From positions 1,984,001 through 2,048,000 of the forward strand of contig OZ241971.1 in NCBI GenBank assembly GCA_965204155.1: DNA of 64,000 nucleotides. Direction: 5' to 3'. Origin of the DNA: UBA6522 sp965204155. GTDB taxonomy: Bacteria; Pseudomonadota; Gammaproteobacteria; Steroidobacterales; Rariloculaceae. Shown piece by piece: positions 36,441 to 45,143 of this stretch; positions within the stretch are counted from its first letter, which is position 1, and each line of letters starts with the position of its first letter. The notes under the pieces are model-generated. The model did no database searches. It had not been told where the DNA came from and saw nothing but the letters and a program-made list of their open reading frames with translations. Made by a program: the position numbers and the translations under genes.

Positions 36441-36950
36441 TTACAGTCGTATCTTCTCGAACGTCAGCAAGCCCACGACAAAGGTGTCGGCCTGGACCGA
36501 ATTGCGCACCGCACGCCAGTCGACAAAGGCGCGCTCGGCATCGCTGACAATGCTGAGAACCTCGAGCCGTGTGAACCGTCTCCCCATGTCGTAGTCGGCC
36601 TCATGCCGGTGCTGCTGAAGATCGACGAATGCCGCCGCGACCCTGACAATTTCGTCCTGCAGTGGTAACCCGTTCAGCCCGGGCCTTAATCTGGGCGATA
36701 CGCTGTGCTCGGCGAATTGGCGCGCCACCCGCTTCATTACCCCGTGGTCGAAGGCGCGACTGATACAGTTGCGTAGCCCTTGGCGATCATTGCCCGAGAC
36801 TAGACGCCTCGCGGCGGCGTCCACCAAGAGATGGAACAACGCGTAGTAGGACGCCGACACACTGCGTCGCAGGCTGGCCTGTCTCGGCCGTCTTGGCTCC
36901 TTCGTCGCCAGCAAGGTTGCCTGAGCGAGCAGGTCGCGAGGCAAGCTCAC
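36441..36950 (-). CDS. HEPN-like domain protein, putative toxin
   Basis: The 169-residue helical protein has 'RRSVSASYYALFHLLVDAAAR' (about residues 28-48) and 'LQQHRHEADYDMGRRF' (about 111-126). This pattern of an aromatic helix plus an R-x-x-ADY segment is that of small HEPN proteins, many of which are RNases in toxin-antitoxin or defence systems. A strict R-x4-6-H motif is not evident. Its start overlaps the stop of the 88-residue gene by four bases (ATGA), so the two form a unit. Confidence 0.6.
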   Translation of the reverse strand: MSLPRDLLAQATLLATKEPRRPRQASLRRSVSASYYALFHLLVDAAARRLVSGNDRQGLRNCISRAFDHGVMKRVARQFAEHSVSPRLRPGLNGLPLQDEIVRVAAAFVDLQQHRHEADYDMGRRFTRLEVLSIVSDAERAFVDWRAVRNSVQADTFVVGLLTFEKIRL

Positions 36951-37213
36951 GCGGCTTCTTCAACCTCGTCCGCGCCCCGAACGAGCACGTATGCCCATAG
37001 GCCGGTCGCGTCGCGCACTACGTCCCGAGCCATCCACTTCAGGTGCAGTAACGTGTCGGCGTCGGCGTCGCTCTGCTCGACCAGGGCCCAGATCCACACT
37101 GCGGGATCGTCCGTGGCGTCGAGCCCTTCCTCGACACGCCATGCGCGCACTGGTGTGGGGAGATTGCGCAGTCCCTCGAGTTTGGCTTGAATGCTGGCGG
37201 TGTCTATAGCCAT
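36947..37213 (-). CDS. small partner of the HEPN-like protein, putative antitoxin
   Basis: The 88-residue acidic protein (for example 'VRAWRVEEGLDATDDPAVWIWALVEQSDADADTLLHLK', ending 'GLWAYVLVRGADEVEEAA') has no domain I can name. It comes first in a two-gene unit, overlapping the HEPN-like gene. This order, the small size and the acidity suggest an antitoxin. Similar small acidic proteins occur next to HEPN genes, but this is from general resemblance. Confidence 0.55.
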   Translation of the reverse strand: MAIDTASIQAKLEGLRNLPTPVRAWRVEEGLDATDDPAVWIWALVEQSDADADTLLHLKWMARDVVRDATGLWAYVLVRGADEVEEAA

Positions 37214-37690
37214 GAGGGTAGCTTACGCTCGCGTGTTCCGCTGTTCAATTGCCATGACCTCGCCATCGGCGTCCTGCCAGTGCCAGATCGTAATGGGATG
37301 TGTTGCCTGGAATGTCGGATGTGCCAGATTCGTCAACGTGGCAGAGATCCAATACGCACCACAAAACTCAGGCAAAAAAAACGACTGGGCTTTTCGGGCC
37401 TTGGGCCCTAAATTGAGACGCTTGGCGACTCATCCCAGACGCATCACGGAAGATAAGCACCTCGGCCACGGAGGTCAACACCCCCAAGAGTTGTGCTGCC
37501 AGCGAGGGGTAGGCGGAATTGCGACCGGGGCGGCTGAAGAACCTCCGCCAACCCCTTGGAAATGCACATCCTGCTGGCTCGCACAGGTGTAATGAGAGTT
37601 CAATCGAAGCAATCGATACTTGCCTAATCAGGCGAGTTATCGAACAATACGGACTTAAGACGCTAGATCAGGCGGGTTATCGGAGTCGAT
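37214..37690. other. non-coding spacer before hipBA
   Basis: This 477-bp stretch lacks a convincing gene on either strand. It contains an A8 run near 37374 and, at the right end, the 40-bp-spaced direct repeats described separately. Its base composition is less GC-rich than the core genes. It may be decayed sequence. Confidence 0.5.
37627..37682. promoter_or_regulatory. two direct repeats upstream of hipB, candidate operators
   Basis: ATCAGGCGAGTTATCG (37627-37642) recurs as ATCAGGCGGGTTATCG (37667-37682), with a 40-bp period and one mismatch. The second ends 8 bp before the hipB ATG. The first lies within a small GCCT-AATC-AGGC palindrome. HipB-type regulators bind operators ahead of their own gene, which fits this location; the binding is inferred. 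Confidence 0.5.
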
Positions 37691-37996
37691 ATGGACAACC
37701 ACTGGACGGATGCGGCCACGCTGGACGAACTCGGTGCGCGGATCGCCGCCCGGCGCCTCAGCCGCCATTGGCGGCAGGTGGACCTCGCCTACGAAGCGGG
37801 TGTCTCGAATCGGACCGTACAGCGCATCGAGGCCGGCGCCTCGGTGCAGTTGGCGATGTTCCTGCGTGTCCTGCGCGCTCTCGGCTTGCTCGGTGGCTTG
37901 GAGCAACTGGTCCCGCCCAGCCGCCCCAGCCCGATGGAACTGCTGCGGCGCGAGACTAATCGACGCAAGCGGGGACCGCGGGGAGGCGCATCATGA
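37691..37996 (+). CDS. hipB: HipB-like helix-turn-helix antitoxin
   Basis: The 101-residue protein has an XRE-type helix-turn-helix: LGARIAARRLSRHWRQVDLAYEAGVSNRTVQRIEAG (about residues 14-50). It is the first gene of a pair and its stop overlaps the next start (ATGA). Such proteins repress the operon and hold the kinase toxin in check. The C-terminal tail is Pro/Arg-rich. Confidence 0.85.
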   Translation: MDNHWTDAATLDELGARIAARRLSRHWRQVDLAYEAGVSNRTVQRIEAGASVQLAMFLRVLRALGLLGGLEQLVPPSRPSPMELLRRETNRRKRGPRGGAS

Positions 37997-39270
37997 CGAC
38001 CGCAGAGGTCAGGCTCTGGGGGCAAACCGTCGGCGCCGTCAGCGTGGCCGCGCCGAACGCCCCCGCGACCTTCGAATACGCACCGGAGTTTCTGCGCTCC
38101 GGATTGGATGTCGCACCGCTGGCCATGCCTCTGGAACGGCGCGTCTTCGAGTTCCCGGAACTCGTTGGCGCGACGTTCCGCAGCTTGCCGGGACTGCTCG
38201 CCGACTCGCTTCCCGACCGCTTCGGGCGATTGCTCATCGACGTCTGGCTGCAGCAGCGCAACCGCTCGGCGGGCGAGCTGGACCCGGTGGAGATGCTTTG
38301 CTACGTCGGCAGCCGCGGCATGGGGGCCCTGGAGTTCGAGCCGGCGATGGGCGACGCAGCGACCGGTGACGCCGTGCAAGTCGAACATCTGGCGCAGTTG
38401 GCCGAGTCGGCGCTGGCCCGGCGCCGTGCCATCGTCGGGCACTTGGCCGCCGGCCAGCCGAGCCGCGATCCCTGGCGCGAGCTGTTCCACGCCGGCACAT
38501 CGGCGGGCGGGGCAAACCCGAAGGCGATCATCGCCTGGAACCAGGCCACTGGCGAGGTCCGCTCCGGCGAGGTCACCGACGAGCCGGGGTTCGGCCACTG
38601 GCTGCTCAAGTTCGATCGCGGCCGGGACGAGGGCGCAATCGAATACGCCTACAGCATCCTGGCCGCGAACGCCGGCATCGACATGTCCGAGTGCCGCCTG
38701 TGGCGGGCCGGACGCCGGCGCCATTTCATGACGCGGCGCTTCGACCGCGCCGCCGATGGCGGCAAGCGCCATGTGCAGACCCTCGGCGCGATCGCGCACT
38801 GGGATTTCCTGTTCGGCGGTGCGGTCAGCTACGAAGGCGCATTCGGCATCGTCCGCCGGCTCGGACTGCCGATGGCGGACAAGGAAGCCCTGTTCCGCCG
38901 CATGGCCTTCAACGTCTTCGCCTCCAATCGTGACGATCACGTCAAGAACCTGAGCTTCATGATGGACCGGGCAGGGAACTGGTCGCTGGCCCCCGCCTAC
39001 GACCTCACCTATGTCCTGGAAGGCGAAATGGGCGAGCTGTACAGGCATCAGATGACGATCAACGGCAAGGTCGACGGCTTCAAGCGCAGCGACCTCCTGG
39101 CTTGCGCGGCCAGCGCCGGCCTCGCCAAGGCGCGCGCCGTTGCCATGCTCGACGAAGTCCGCGCCGCAGTCGTCGAATGGCGCTTCGTCGCCGAGGACGC
39201 AGGCGTCGCCGACCGCCGCATCGACGCCATCTCCCGCACGCTGCGCACCATACGCGACAATTTCGACTGA
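37993..39270 (+). CDS. hipA: HipA-family serine/threonine kinase toxin
   Basis: The 425-residue HipA-like kinase shows an N-terminal subdomain (SLPGLLADSLPDRFGRLLID), a P-loop-type region TSAGGANPKA (169-178), the catalytic loop N312-x-D314-D-H (NRDDHVKNL) and the metal-binding D337 (APAYDLTY). HipA toxins phosphorylate translation targets (GltX for E. coli HipA) and promote persistence; the target here is unknown. It overlaps hipB by four bases. Confidence 0.9.
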   Translation: MTTAEVRLWGQTVGAVSVAAPNAPATFEYAPEFLRSGLDVAPLAMPLERRVFEFPELVGATFRSLPGLLADSLPDRFGRLLIDVWLQQRNRSAGELDPVEMLCYVGSRGMGALEFEPAMGDAATGDAVQVEHLAQLAESALARRRAIVGHLAAGQPSRDPWRELFHAGTSAGGANPKAIIAWNQATGEVRSGEVTDEPGFGHWLLKFDRGRDEGAIEYAYSILAANAGIDMSECRLWRAGRRRHFMTRRFDRAADGGKRHVQTLGAIAHWDFLFGGAVSYEGAFGIVRRLGLPMADKEALFRRMAFNVFASNRDDHVKNLSFMMDRAGNWSLAPAYDLTYVLEGEMGELYRHQMTINGKVDGFKRSDLLACAASAGLAKARAVAMLDEVRAAVVEWRFVAEDAGVADRRIDAISRTLRTIRDNFD

Positions 39271-39297
39271 TCCGTGGCGCAGCCGGTGGCCGGCCAG

Positions 39298-41592
39298 CTA
39301 CTTCTCCCGGTCGATGGCCATCAGGAGGGGTGGGAGCAGGAGGAAATCGGCGAGCAGTGCGATGACGATCGTCATCGAGACCAGGATTCCCAGGGCCCAG
39401 CTCACTTCGAAGCCGGATGCGGCGAATACCAGGAAGCCAGCGCCAAGGACGGCCGTGGTTGTTGCCAGGGCGTGGCCGACGGTGCGGAACGTGGATCGGA
39501 CTGCCTCGGGCGCGGGCAGGCCTTCCCTGCGTGCCTTCAGGTACTTGGAGAGGAAGTGGATGGTGTCATCGACGATGATGCCGAAAGCGACCACCGTTAC
39601 CACGGAGGCGGCCATGCCCACGCGTCCGGCGACGTAGCCCCACAGGCCGAAGCTCATGGCTGCGGGGAGGAAGTTCGGCACGAGGCTCACGATGCCCATT
39701 CGCACGCTCCTGAGCACGATCATCAGGATCACCGAAATGAGCGCCATGGCGAAGATGGTGCCGCGCAGCATGCTCTCGATGTTTCGCTGGGAGAGGTGGG
39801 CGAAGATCATGCTGACGCCCGATGCCGCGGTGGCCATGCCGGGGGCGTTGGCCTGCAGCCACTCCTGCGCGCGCACGTCCAGCGCCCGCAGCTCTCCGCC
39901 GGACAGGTTGGCTGCCGCGGCGGTCAGCCGGGTGGCGGACTTGGAGACGTCGATGCGGTCGTTGAGGTCGACGCCGAAGGGCAGCGAGAACTCGTACAGC
40001 AGCAGGTACTGGGCGCCCAGTTCCGCGTCGTCGGGGAGCCGGTGGAAGTCCGGATCGTCGCCGTTCATGTTGCGGTTGAGGCGCTTCATGATGTCGGGGA
40101 AGGCCTGCACGTGCACGACTTCGGGCTGCATCCGTAACCATTCGGAGAAGGCATCGACCGCGACCAGGTATTCGGGATCGGTGATGCCTCCTTCCCGGCC
40201 CGCGCTCAGCGAAAATTCCAGCGTGTCCAGTCCCGTGAGGTTCTGGATCACGAAGTCCGTGTCGCGGCGGAACTGGTAGCGGTCATCGAAGTACCGTGTC
40301 CAGGTTTCGCTGATTTCGTTGCGGGGAATCCCGGCGATCAGGACGACCGCAACCAGCCCGACGGACCAGAAGAGCACGGTGCGCCGGGCGATGACGAAAT
40401 CGGCCAGGCGGTCGAAGAAGCGGGGGCTTCCGGTGCCCGCGACACGGGCCTTGAGCGGGAAGATCGACAGCAGTGCGGGGAGCAGCGTCATGCAGAAGCC
40501 GAACGCGCAGAACACGCCGAACGCCACCAGGTTGCCGAGAATGTTGAACGGCGGGGAATCGGATGCGTTCAGGCTCAGGAAGCCGATGGCCGTGGTCAGG
40601 GAGGTCAGGAACACGGGATTGACGTTGTGGTGCAGCGACGCGGCGATCGCGCTCCGCTTGTCCAGGCCGTCGCCCATCCGCAGCAGCGCGATGGACACGA
40701 TGTGCACGGCGTAGGCGACCGTAATGGCCATGACGATGATCGGGATCCCGGCGTTGGTGGGACTGAGCGGCGTGCGCAGCCAGCCACCGAGCCCCATGGT
40801 CGTATTGACGACGAACATGAGCACCAGCACGATCGCCACCGTGCCGTAGACGGATCGCAGCAGGAAGGCCGCCACGGTGACGATCACGACGAACACGATG
40901 GGCATGAGCGTGCGCAGGTCGTCCAGCGTGGCATCGGAGAAGGCCCGGTGCATGACCACGTCGCCGGTGAGGTAGTAGTCGATCCCGGGATGTTCGGCGC
41001 GGGCTTCGTCCACAAGCGTGTTGAGGTACTCGGTAATCTCGATCACCGCGGCGTCGAATTCCTCGGGCAGGAAGAAGTTGATTACCACCCCGCTGACGCG
41101 GCCGTCGAGGGACACCAGGCGGCCGGCGGTTTCGACGGAGTTCAGGGCGATCGCCTCCACCTCCGCCAACTCCGCGTCGCTCAGCAATTCGGCGCCCAGG
41201 ACCAGCGGTTCGACCGTCAGGTCGTCTTCGAACGCCTCGCTGTGGGAAAAGTTCGTCAGCGAATCGACGCGGGTGGAAAAGGGCGCCTGCCACGCTGCGT
41301 CGGTCAGTTCCTCGATGGCCGCGAGCGTTTCGCGTGTGAACACATTGCCGTCCCCGGGCGCGACGGCGATCAGCGCGCGGTTCGATTCGGAATAGGTGTT
41401 CTCCAGTTCGTCGAACGCGGCCAGTTCCGGGTTGTCCGCGCTGAACATCATCCGGTAGTCGTTGGTGACGGCGATGTTGGGAACGCCCGCCGTCATCAGC
41501 CCCATGACCGCCACGGACACCGCGACGGTCGCCCAGGGGCGGTCAAGAATCAGTTCGAACACCCGGTCCAGCCGCGTGGGATTCGTTGCCAT
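39298..41592 (-). CDS. RND superfamily (MMPL-type) transporter
   Basis: The 764-residue protein has two sets of RND-type membrane bundles with large periplasmic loops: an N-terminal helix (WATVAVSVAVMGLMTAG), 'TLMPIVFVVIVTVAAFLLRSVYG', 'GIPIIVMAITVAYAVHIVSI', and in the second half 'MGIVSLVPNFLPAAMSFGLWGY' and 'VVAFGIIVDDTIHFLSKYL'. This is the MMPL/HpnN-like layout used for lipid export. It is the last gene of a three-gene minus-strand unit with the DUF2236 and LolA-like genes. The cargo is not known. Confidence 0.85.
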   Translation of the reverse strand: MATNPTRLDRVFELILDRPWATVAVSVAVMGLMTAGVPNIAVTNDYRMMFSADNPELAAFDELENTYSESNRALIAVAPGDGNVFTRETLAAIEELTDAAWQAPFSTRVDSLTNFSHSEAFEDDLTVEPLVLGAELLSDAELAEVEAIALNSVETAGRLVSLDGRVSGVVINFFLPEEFDAAVIEITEYLNTLVDEARAEHPGIDYYLTGDVVMHRAFSDATLDDLRTLMPIVFVVIVTVAAFLLRSVYGTVAIVLVLMFVVNTTMGLGGWLRTPLSPTNAGIPIIVMAITVAYAVHIVSIALLRMGDGLDKRSAIAASLHHNVNPVFLTSLTTAIGFLSLNASDSPPFNILGNLVAFGVFCAFGFCMTLLPALLSIFPLKARVAGTGSPRFFDRLADFVIARRTVLFWSVGLVAVVLIAGIPRNEISETWTRYFDDRYQFRRDTDFVIQNLTGLDTLEFSLSAGREGGITDPEYLVAVDAFSEWLRMQPEVVHVQAFPDIMKRLNRNMNGDDPDFHRLPDDAELGAQYLLLYEFSLPFGVDLNDRIDVSKSATRLTAAAANLSGGELRALDVRAQEWLQANAPGMATAASGVSMIFAHLSQRNIESMLRGTIFAMALISVILMIVLRSVRMGIVSLVPNFLPAAMSFGLWGYVAGRVGMAASVVTVVAFGIIVDDTIHFLSKYLKARREGLPAPEAVRSTFRTVGHALATTTAVLGAGFLVFAASGFEVSWALGILVSMTIVIALLADFLLLPPLLMAIDREK

Positions 41593-41658
41593 GGTTACTC
41601 CCGGAAGTATTCGGATTGCACAACGCGCACGGTCGATTCAGGGGCCCGCATCCGCCGA

Positions 41659-42813
41659 TCACCAATCCGAAGACTGCGAAGCCCGGACGCTGTCCGGCAT
41701 CCGGTAGCTCAGGCCGCCCTCGTCGTACACCGAGATCTGCAGCATCTGGGTGAAGTTGCCGGATCGGACCAGTTGCGTGTTGCGCAACGCCCGCTGGATT
41801 CGCTGCTTGATGCGGAACAGGAACAGCGCCCCGAAGGTCAGGGTCCACGGGTATTGGAACTGGTCTGCCCTCGTCTTGCCGATGAGCGCCCGCGACAGCT
41901 TGTACGCCAGCGCCGTGGTCTTCTTCTGTTCCACCGGATCGGTAATGTCCGCGACCGAGGGAATGGACTTGATCAGCGCGTTGGCCATGTCCACCGAATC
42001 CCGGGTCGGCGGCGGTTCGCACAGGAAACCGATGGTGTAGATGGATTCGGCCTCTTCCGCGTCTCGGTAGAGGATCGACTCGGGAATCCCCATCAGGTAT
42101 CCCGCGTATCGCCATACGGCCATCACACTGGCTTCCTGGTCCCGCCCGTAGGTGGCGCCCACCTTCTTCGAGTAGTCCAGCAGGCGCTTGGAAAACACGG
42201 CGATGGCAAGCCCCAGGTGGGCCGCGCTGATCGGCGTGCCCCAGGCGTCCCGATCCCAGTCTTCGGACTGCGCCAGCAAGGTCCGGATGCGGCAATGCAC
42301 AAACCGGACGCGGGTGGACAGTTTCCAGCCGTCGCCGTCCCGTTCAAGCCCGCCGGGATAGAAGATCTCCATCAACTGCCGGTTGTTCTGCTGCAGCCGC
42401 CGCTTGGTGAACGCGACCCGTCCGGTCATGTTGAAGGACTTGGCGATCAGCGTGGAAAACCCCTCCACCAGCACGCCGGCGACGAAGGCCACGAGCATCA
42501 GGTCCGCATTCGTGTGAAAGGCGCGTATCCCCGGCCGGAACGCCTCGAAGTCGAGCCACTCGGGCTCCTCCAGATTCTCGAAGAAGTTCCGCAGCGATCG
42601 CGGCGCCTTGCGCAGCGCGCCGGTCTGTCCTTCGATACCGGCCTCGATGAAACGGTGCAATTGCTCCGGCGGCATCGAGGCGAGTTCTTCCATGACCGGA
42701 TCCAGTTGAGGATCGCCGATGCCCGTGTGCCCGATGTAGTTGTCCGCCAGCACGCGCGCACGGCGCCGGGCTCGGGCGTACGTGCGCGCATAGGCCGTTG
42801 GGGCCGGCTTCAA
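41659..42813 (-). CDS. DUF2236 (MpaB/latex-clearing-like) protein
   Basis: The 384-residue protein matches DUF2236, the domain of latex-clearing oxygenases and mpaB-type enzymes. The expected R-x2-H-x3-R segment is present (VRFVHCRIRTLL), with 'PISAAHLGLAIAVFSKRLLDYSKKVG', 'AVWRYAGYLMG' and a possible membrane-interacting helix. Known members are haem b proteins that cleave isoprenoids. The start is TTG, with GGGAGGA just upstream. It is flanked by the RND and LolA-like genes. Confidence 0.8.
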   Translation of the reverse strand: MKPAPTAYARTYARARRRARVLADNYIGHTGIGDPQLDPVMEELASMPPEQLHRFIEAGIEGQTGALRKAPRSLRNFFENLEEPEWLDFEAFRPGIRAFHTNADLMLVAFVAGVLVEGFSTLIAKSFNMTGRVAFTKRRLQQNNRQLMEIFYPGGLERDGDGWKLSTRVRFVHCRIRTLLAQSEDWDRDAWGTPISAAHLGLAIAVFSKRLLDYSKKVGATYGRDQEASVMAVWRYAGYLMGIPESILYRDAEEAESIYTIGFLCEPPPTRDSVDMANALIKSIPSVADITDPVEQKKTTALAYKLSRALIGKTRADQFQYPWTLTFGALFLFRIKQRIQRALRNTQLVRSGNFTQMLQISVYDEGGLSYRMPDSVRASQSSDW

Positions 42814-42859
42814 GATTCCTCCCCGTGAATCAGACTCACATGCATGGCCCCGTGGCGGA

Positions 42860-43678
42860 TCAACGCACCCGTCTCAATCCCGTCTGGGTGAACTCCGCGT
42901 CATCGATTTCGGCACCGAACTCGAAATCCGACCAGGTCAGGTCCGTGCTCTTGCCGGTCACGTGATTCACCATCGACAGCTCGTGCGCCTGCCAGTACCG
43001 GTCCAGGTACAGCTCGTAATCGGACATCGTCAGCGTCTTCAGATGTGCATCCTTGCGGTCGTAGTACTCCACCTTCCATACGCGAAGCTCCCCGGTGTCC
43101 TGCCACACCACCTGGCGAAGGTAACCGGAGCGCTCTTCCGTCGGAAACCGCTCCGATACCGTGCAGGTCAGTTCCCCGCAGGGCTCCTCCCGCAGGTACC
43201 GATAGGTAAACCTCTCCACCTCCGGCACGCCCAAATCCTCGTAGGCAAACTCGCTGCCCATGAACGATCCGGATCGGTTCGCCGAACTGATGCGCTTGAC
43301 CCGCGTCACGGCCGGCAGGTAGAGCCACTGATCGTCCGCGGTATCCCGGTGAGCGTGGATCAGAAACGCGGTCCCGGCCACGTCGCGCGGCACATCGAAC
43401 ACGAACAGGCTGCGGTTGCCGTCGCCCTCCACCTCAAGCACCTTCACACGAAGCTCCCGCAGGCTCTCCTGGCCCTGACGGTTGCGCAGCACCATGGTCT
43501 GGCTCGCCGTGAAATTGCCGAAACCGCGCCCGCGCTCACGCGACTCCACGGCGATGGCCAGCCCCATTTCCTCGGGACTCGCGCCCTGGGAACGAGCCTG
43601 TTCCGCCATCAGGACGAGCGAACCGGCGCCGATGCAAAATGCAAGGATGCCCAGACTGGAGTTTTTTCCGCGATTCAT
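42860..43678 (-). CDS. LolA-like outer-membrane lipoprotein-sorting family protein
   Basis: The 272-residue protein has a signal peptide (SSLGILAFCIGAGSLVLMAEQARS) and a beta-rich mature domain: 'TMVLRNRQGQESLRELRVKVLE', 'SLFVFDVPRDVAGTAFLIH', 'DDQWLYLPAVTRVKRISSANRSGSFMGSEFAYEDL'. This is the LolA/LolB-like lipid-carrier fold of the outer-membrane lipoprotein-sorting family. These proteins commonly accompany MMPL-type RND pumps. I chose the ATG at 43678, directly before the signal peptide. Confidence 0.75.
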   Translation of the reverse strand: MNRGKNSSLGILAFCIGAGSLVLMAEQARSQGASPEEMGLAIAVESRERGRGFGNFTASQTMVLRNRQGQESLRELRVKVLEVEGDGNRSLFVFDVPRDVAGTAFLIHAHRDTADDQWLYLPAVTRVKRISSANRSGSFMGSEFAYEDLGVPEVERFTYRYLREEPCGELTCTVSERFPTEERSGYLRQVVWQDTGELRVWKVEYYDRKDAHLKTLTMSDYELYLDRYWQAHELSMVNHVTGKSTDLTWSDFEFGAEIDDAEFTQTGLRRVR

Positions 43679-43989
43679 GTCATTCCCCTGATCTTCTGAC
43701 TGGAGCCGACGATCCACCGCAGCAGGTGGCATGGGCCATTCTAATGAGCGCTGGCCGAGAAACAAACCGAAGCGGGTATCGGCCGCCGGACCGCGTGCGG
43801 AATCCGCACGACAAGCCGGGTCGGCGCCACCGGTATTGGAAATACTTATCGAGCCTGAAAGAAAACGGTGTTGGTTCCGGAGGGCGCAACGAACTACATT
43901 GGTGCAGGCGCCTGAGTGAGAACTGCGATCGCGAGAGACTTCAATGAGCCATCAACACCATCACACACCTGCCGAGGCTGCGTAGCACG

Positions 43990-45111
43990 GTGTCCCTGCA
44001 ACTCGAAACGGTTCCCGCGTCCATTGGGTTGCCATGCCGCCGCGACCGCGACTATCAGGCCGGCATCCTGCCGGGTGTGTCGCGCACCTTCGCCCTGACC
44101 ATACCCGTCCTGCCGGACAAACTCGCGGACGTGGTCACCAATGCCTACCTGCTTTGCCGTATCGCCGACACCATCGAGGACGATACGGCCCTGACGGACC
44201 GACAGAAAACACAGTTTCACAAGCGATTCCTTTCCGTCATCCAGGGCCGGGCGGATGCCGACGCGTTCGCCGCGGAGCTGGCGCCGCTACTGTCGGCCGG
44301 CACGTTGCCGGACGAACGCGATCTGGTGGCCAACACCGCCAGGGTCGTGCGCGTGATGCAGGAATTTTCTCCGGTGGAACGCGAAGCATTGACCCGCTGC
44401 CTGAAAGTCATGTGTTCCGGCATGCCGAAATTTCAGCGAAGCCGGAGCCTCAGCGGGCTTCGGGACCTGAAGGAACTCGGTGAGTACTGTTACGTGGTCG
44501 CGGGCGTCGTCGGCGAGATGCTGACCGAGCTGTTCTGTGCGCATTGCCCGGACCTGACGAAGCGGCGCCGCGAAATGAAGCGGCTGGCTGTCTCCTTCGG
44601 TCAGGGATTGCAGATGACCAACATACTGAAGGACATCTGGGAGGACAGGAGCGGCGGAACCTGCTGGTTGCCCCGGTCGATGTTCGGAGACCGCCGGTTC
44701 AGGCTGGAGCGGCTTGAGGAATTGCACCAGACCCGGGCGTTCCGCGCCGGAATGAACTCCCTCATCGGCGTCACCCACCGGCACCTGCAGAATGCCCTCG
44801 AGTTCAGTTGCCTCATTCCGGCGCGTGAAGCGGGCATGAGACGGTTCTGCCTGTGGGCGCTGGGGCTCGCCGTGATGACGCTTCAGAACCTGCATCGAAA
44901 CCCTTACTTCACCTCCGGGGACCAGGTCAAGGTGTCGCGGCGCATGCTGCGCGCGACCCTGCTGGCGACCAATTTTGCCCTGTCGAGCAACCGGAGCCTG
45001 CGTTCCCTCTTCCGGTTTGCCGCCGCCGGCCTGCCGTTGTGGCAGGCGGACACGGTGACCTGGATGAGCATGGTGGGGCCGGGAAGAAGGCCGGGCATCA
45101 CCCGGGGCTGA
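43990..45111 (+). CDS. squalene/phytoene synthase family protein
   Basis: The 373-residue trans-isoprenyl synthase shows the first Asp-rich region as 'CRIADTIEDD' and the second in 'GQGLQMTNILKDIWED', with 'YCYVVAGVVGEMLTELF' between. These bind two prenyl diphosphates and magnesium. The motifs favour a squalene-synthase-type enzyme. A GTG at 43990 opens the family N-terminus. It is divergent from the LolA-like gene (311 bp between starts), suggesting a linked isoprenoid function. Confidence 0.8.
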   Translation: MSLQLETVPASIGLPCRRDRDYQAGILPGVSRTFALTIPVLPDKLADVVTNAYLLCRIADTIEDDTALTDRQKTQFHKRFLSVIQGRADADAFAAELAPLLSAGTLPDERDLVANTARVVRVMQEFSPVEREALTRCLKVMCSGMPKFQRSRSLSGLRDLKELGEYCYVVAGVVGEMLTELFCAHCPDLTKRRREMKRLAVSFGQGLQMTNILKDIWEDRSGGTCWLPRSMFGDRRFRLERLEELHQTRAFRAGMNSLIGVTHRHLQNALEFSCLIPAREAGMRRFCLWALGLAVMTLQNLHRNPYFTSGDQVKVSRRMLRATLLATNFALSSNRSLRSLFRFAAAGLPLWQADTVTWMSMVGPGRRPGITRG

Positions 45112-45143
45112 CCTCACGCGGCCTCGCGGCTGCAGAAAGCCGG

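Noticed and set aside
37191..37592. 133-codon frame in the spacer before hipBA
   Set aside because: Composition is irregular, there is no ribosome-binding sequence or family resemblance, and it overlaps the start of the HEPN partner.
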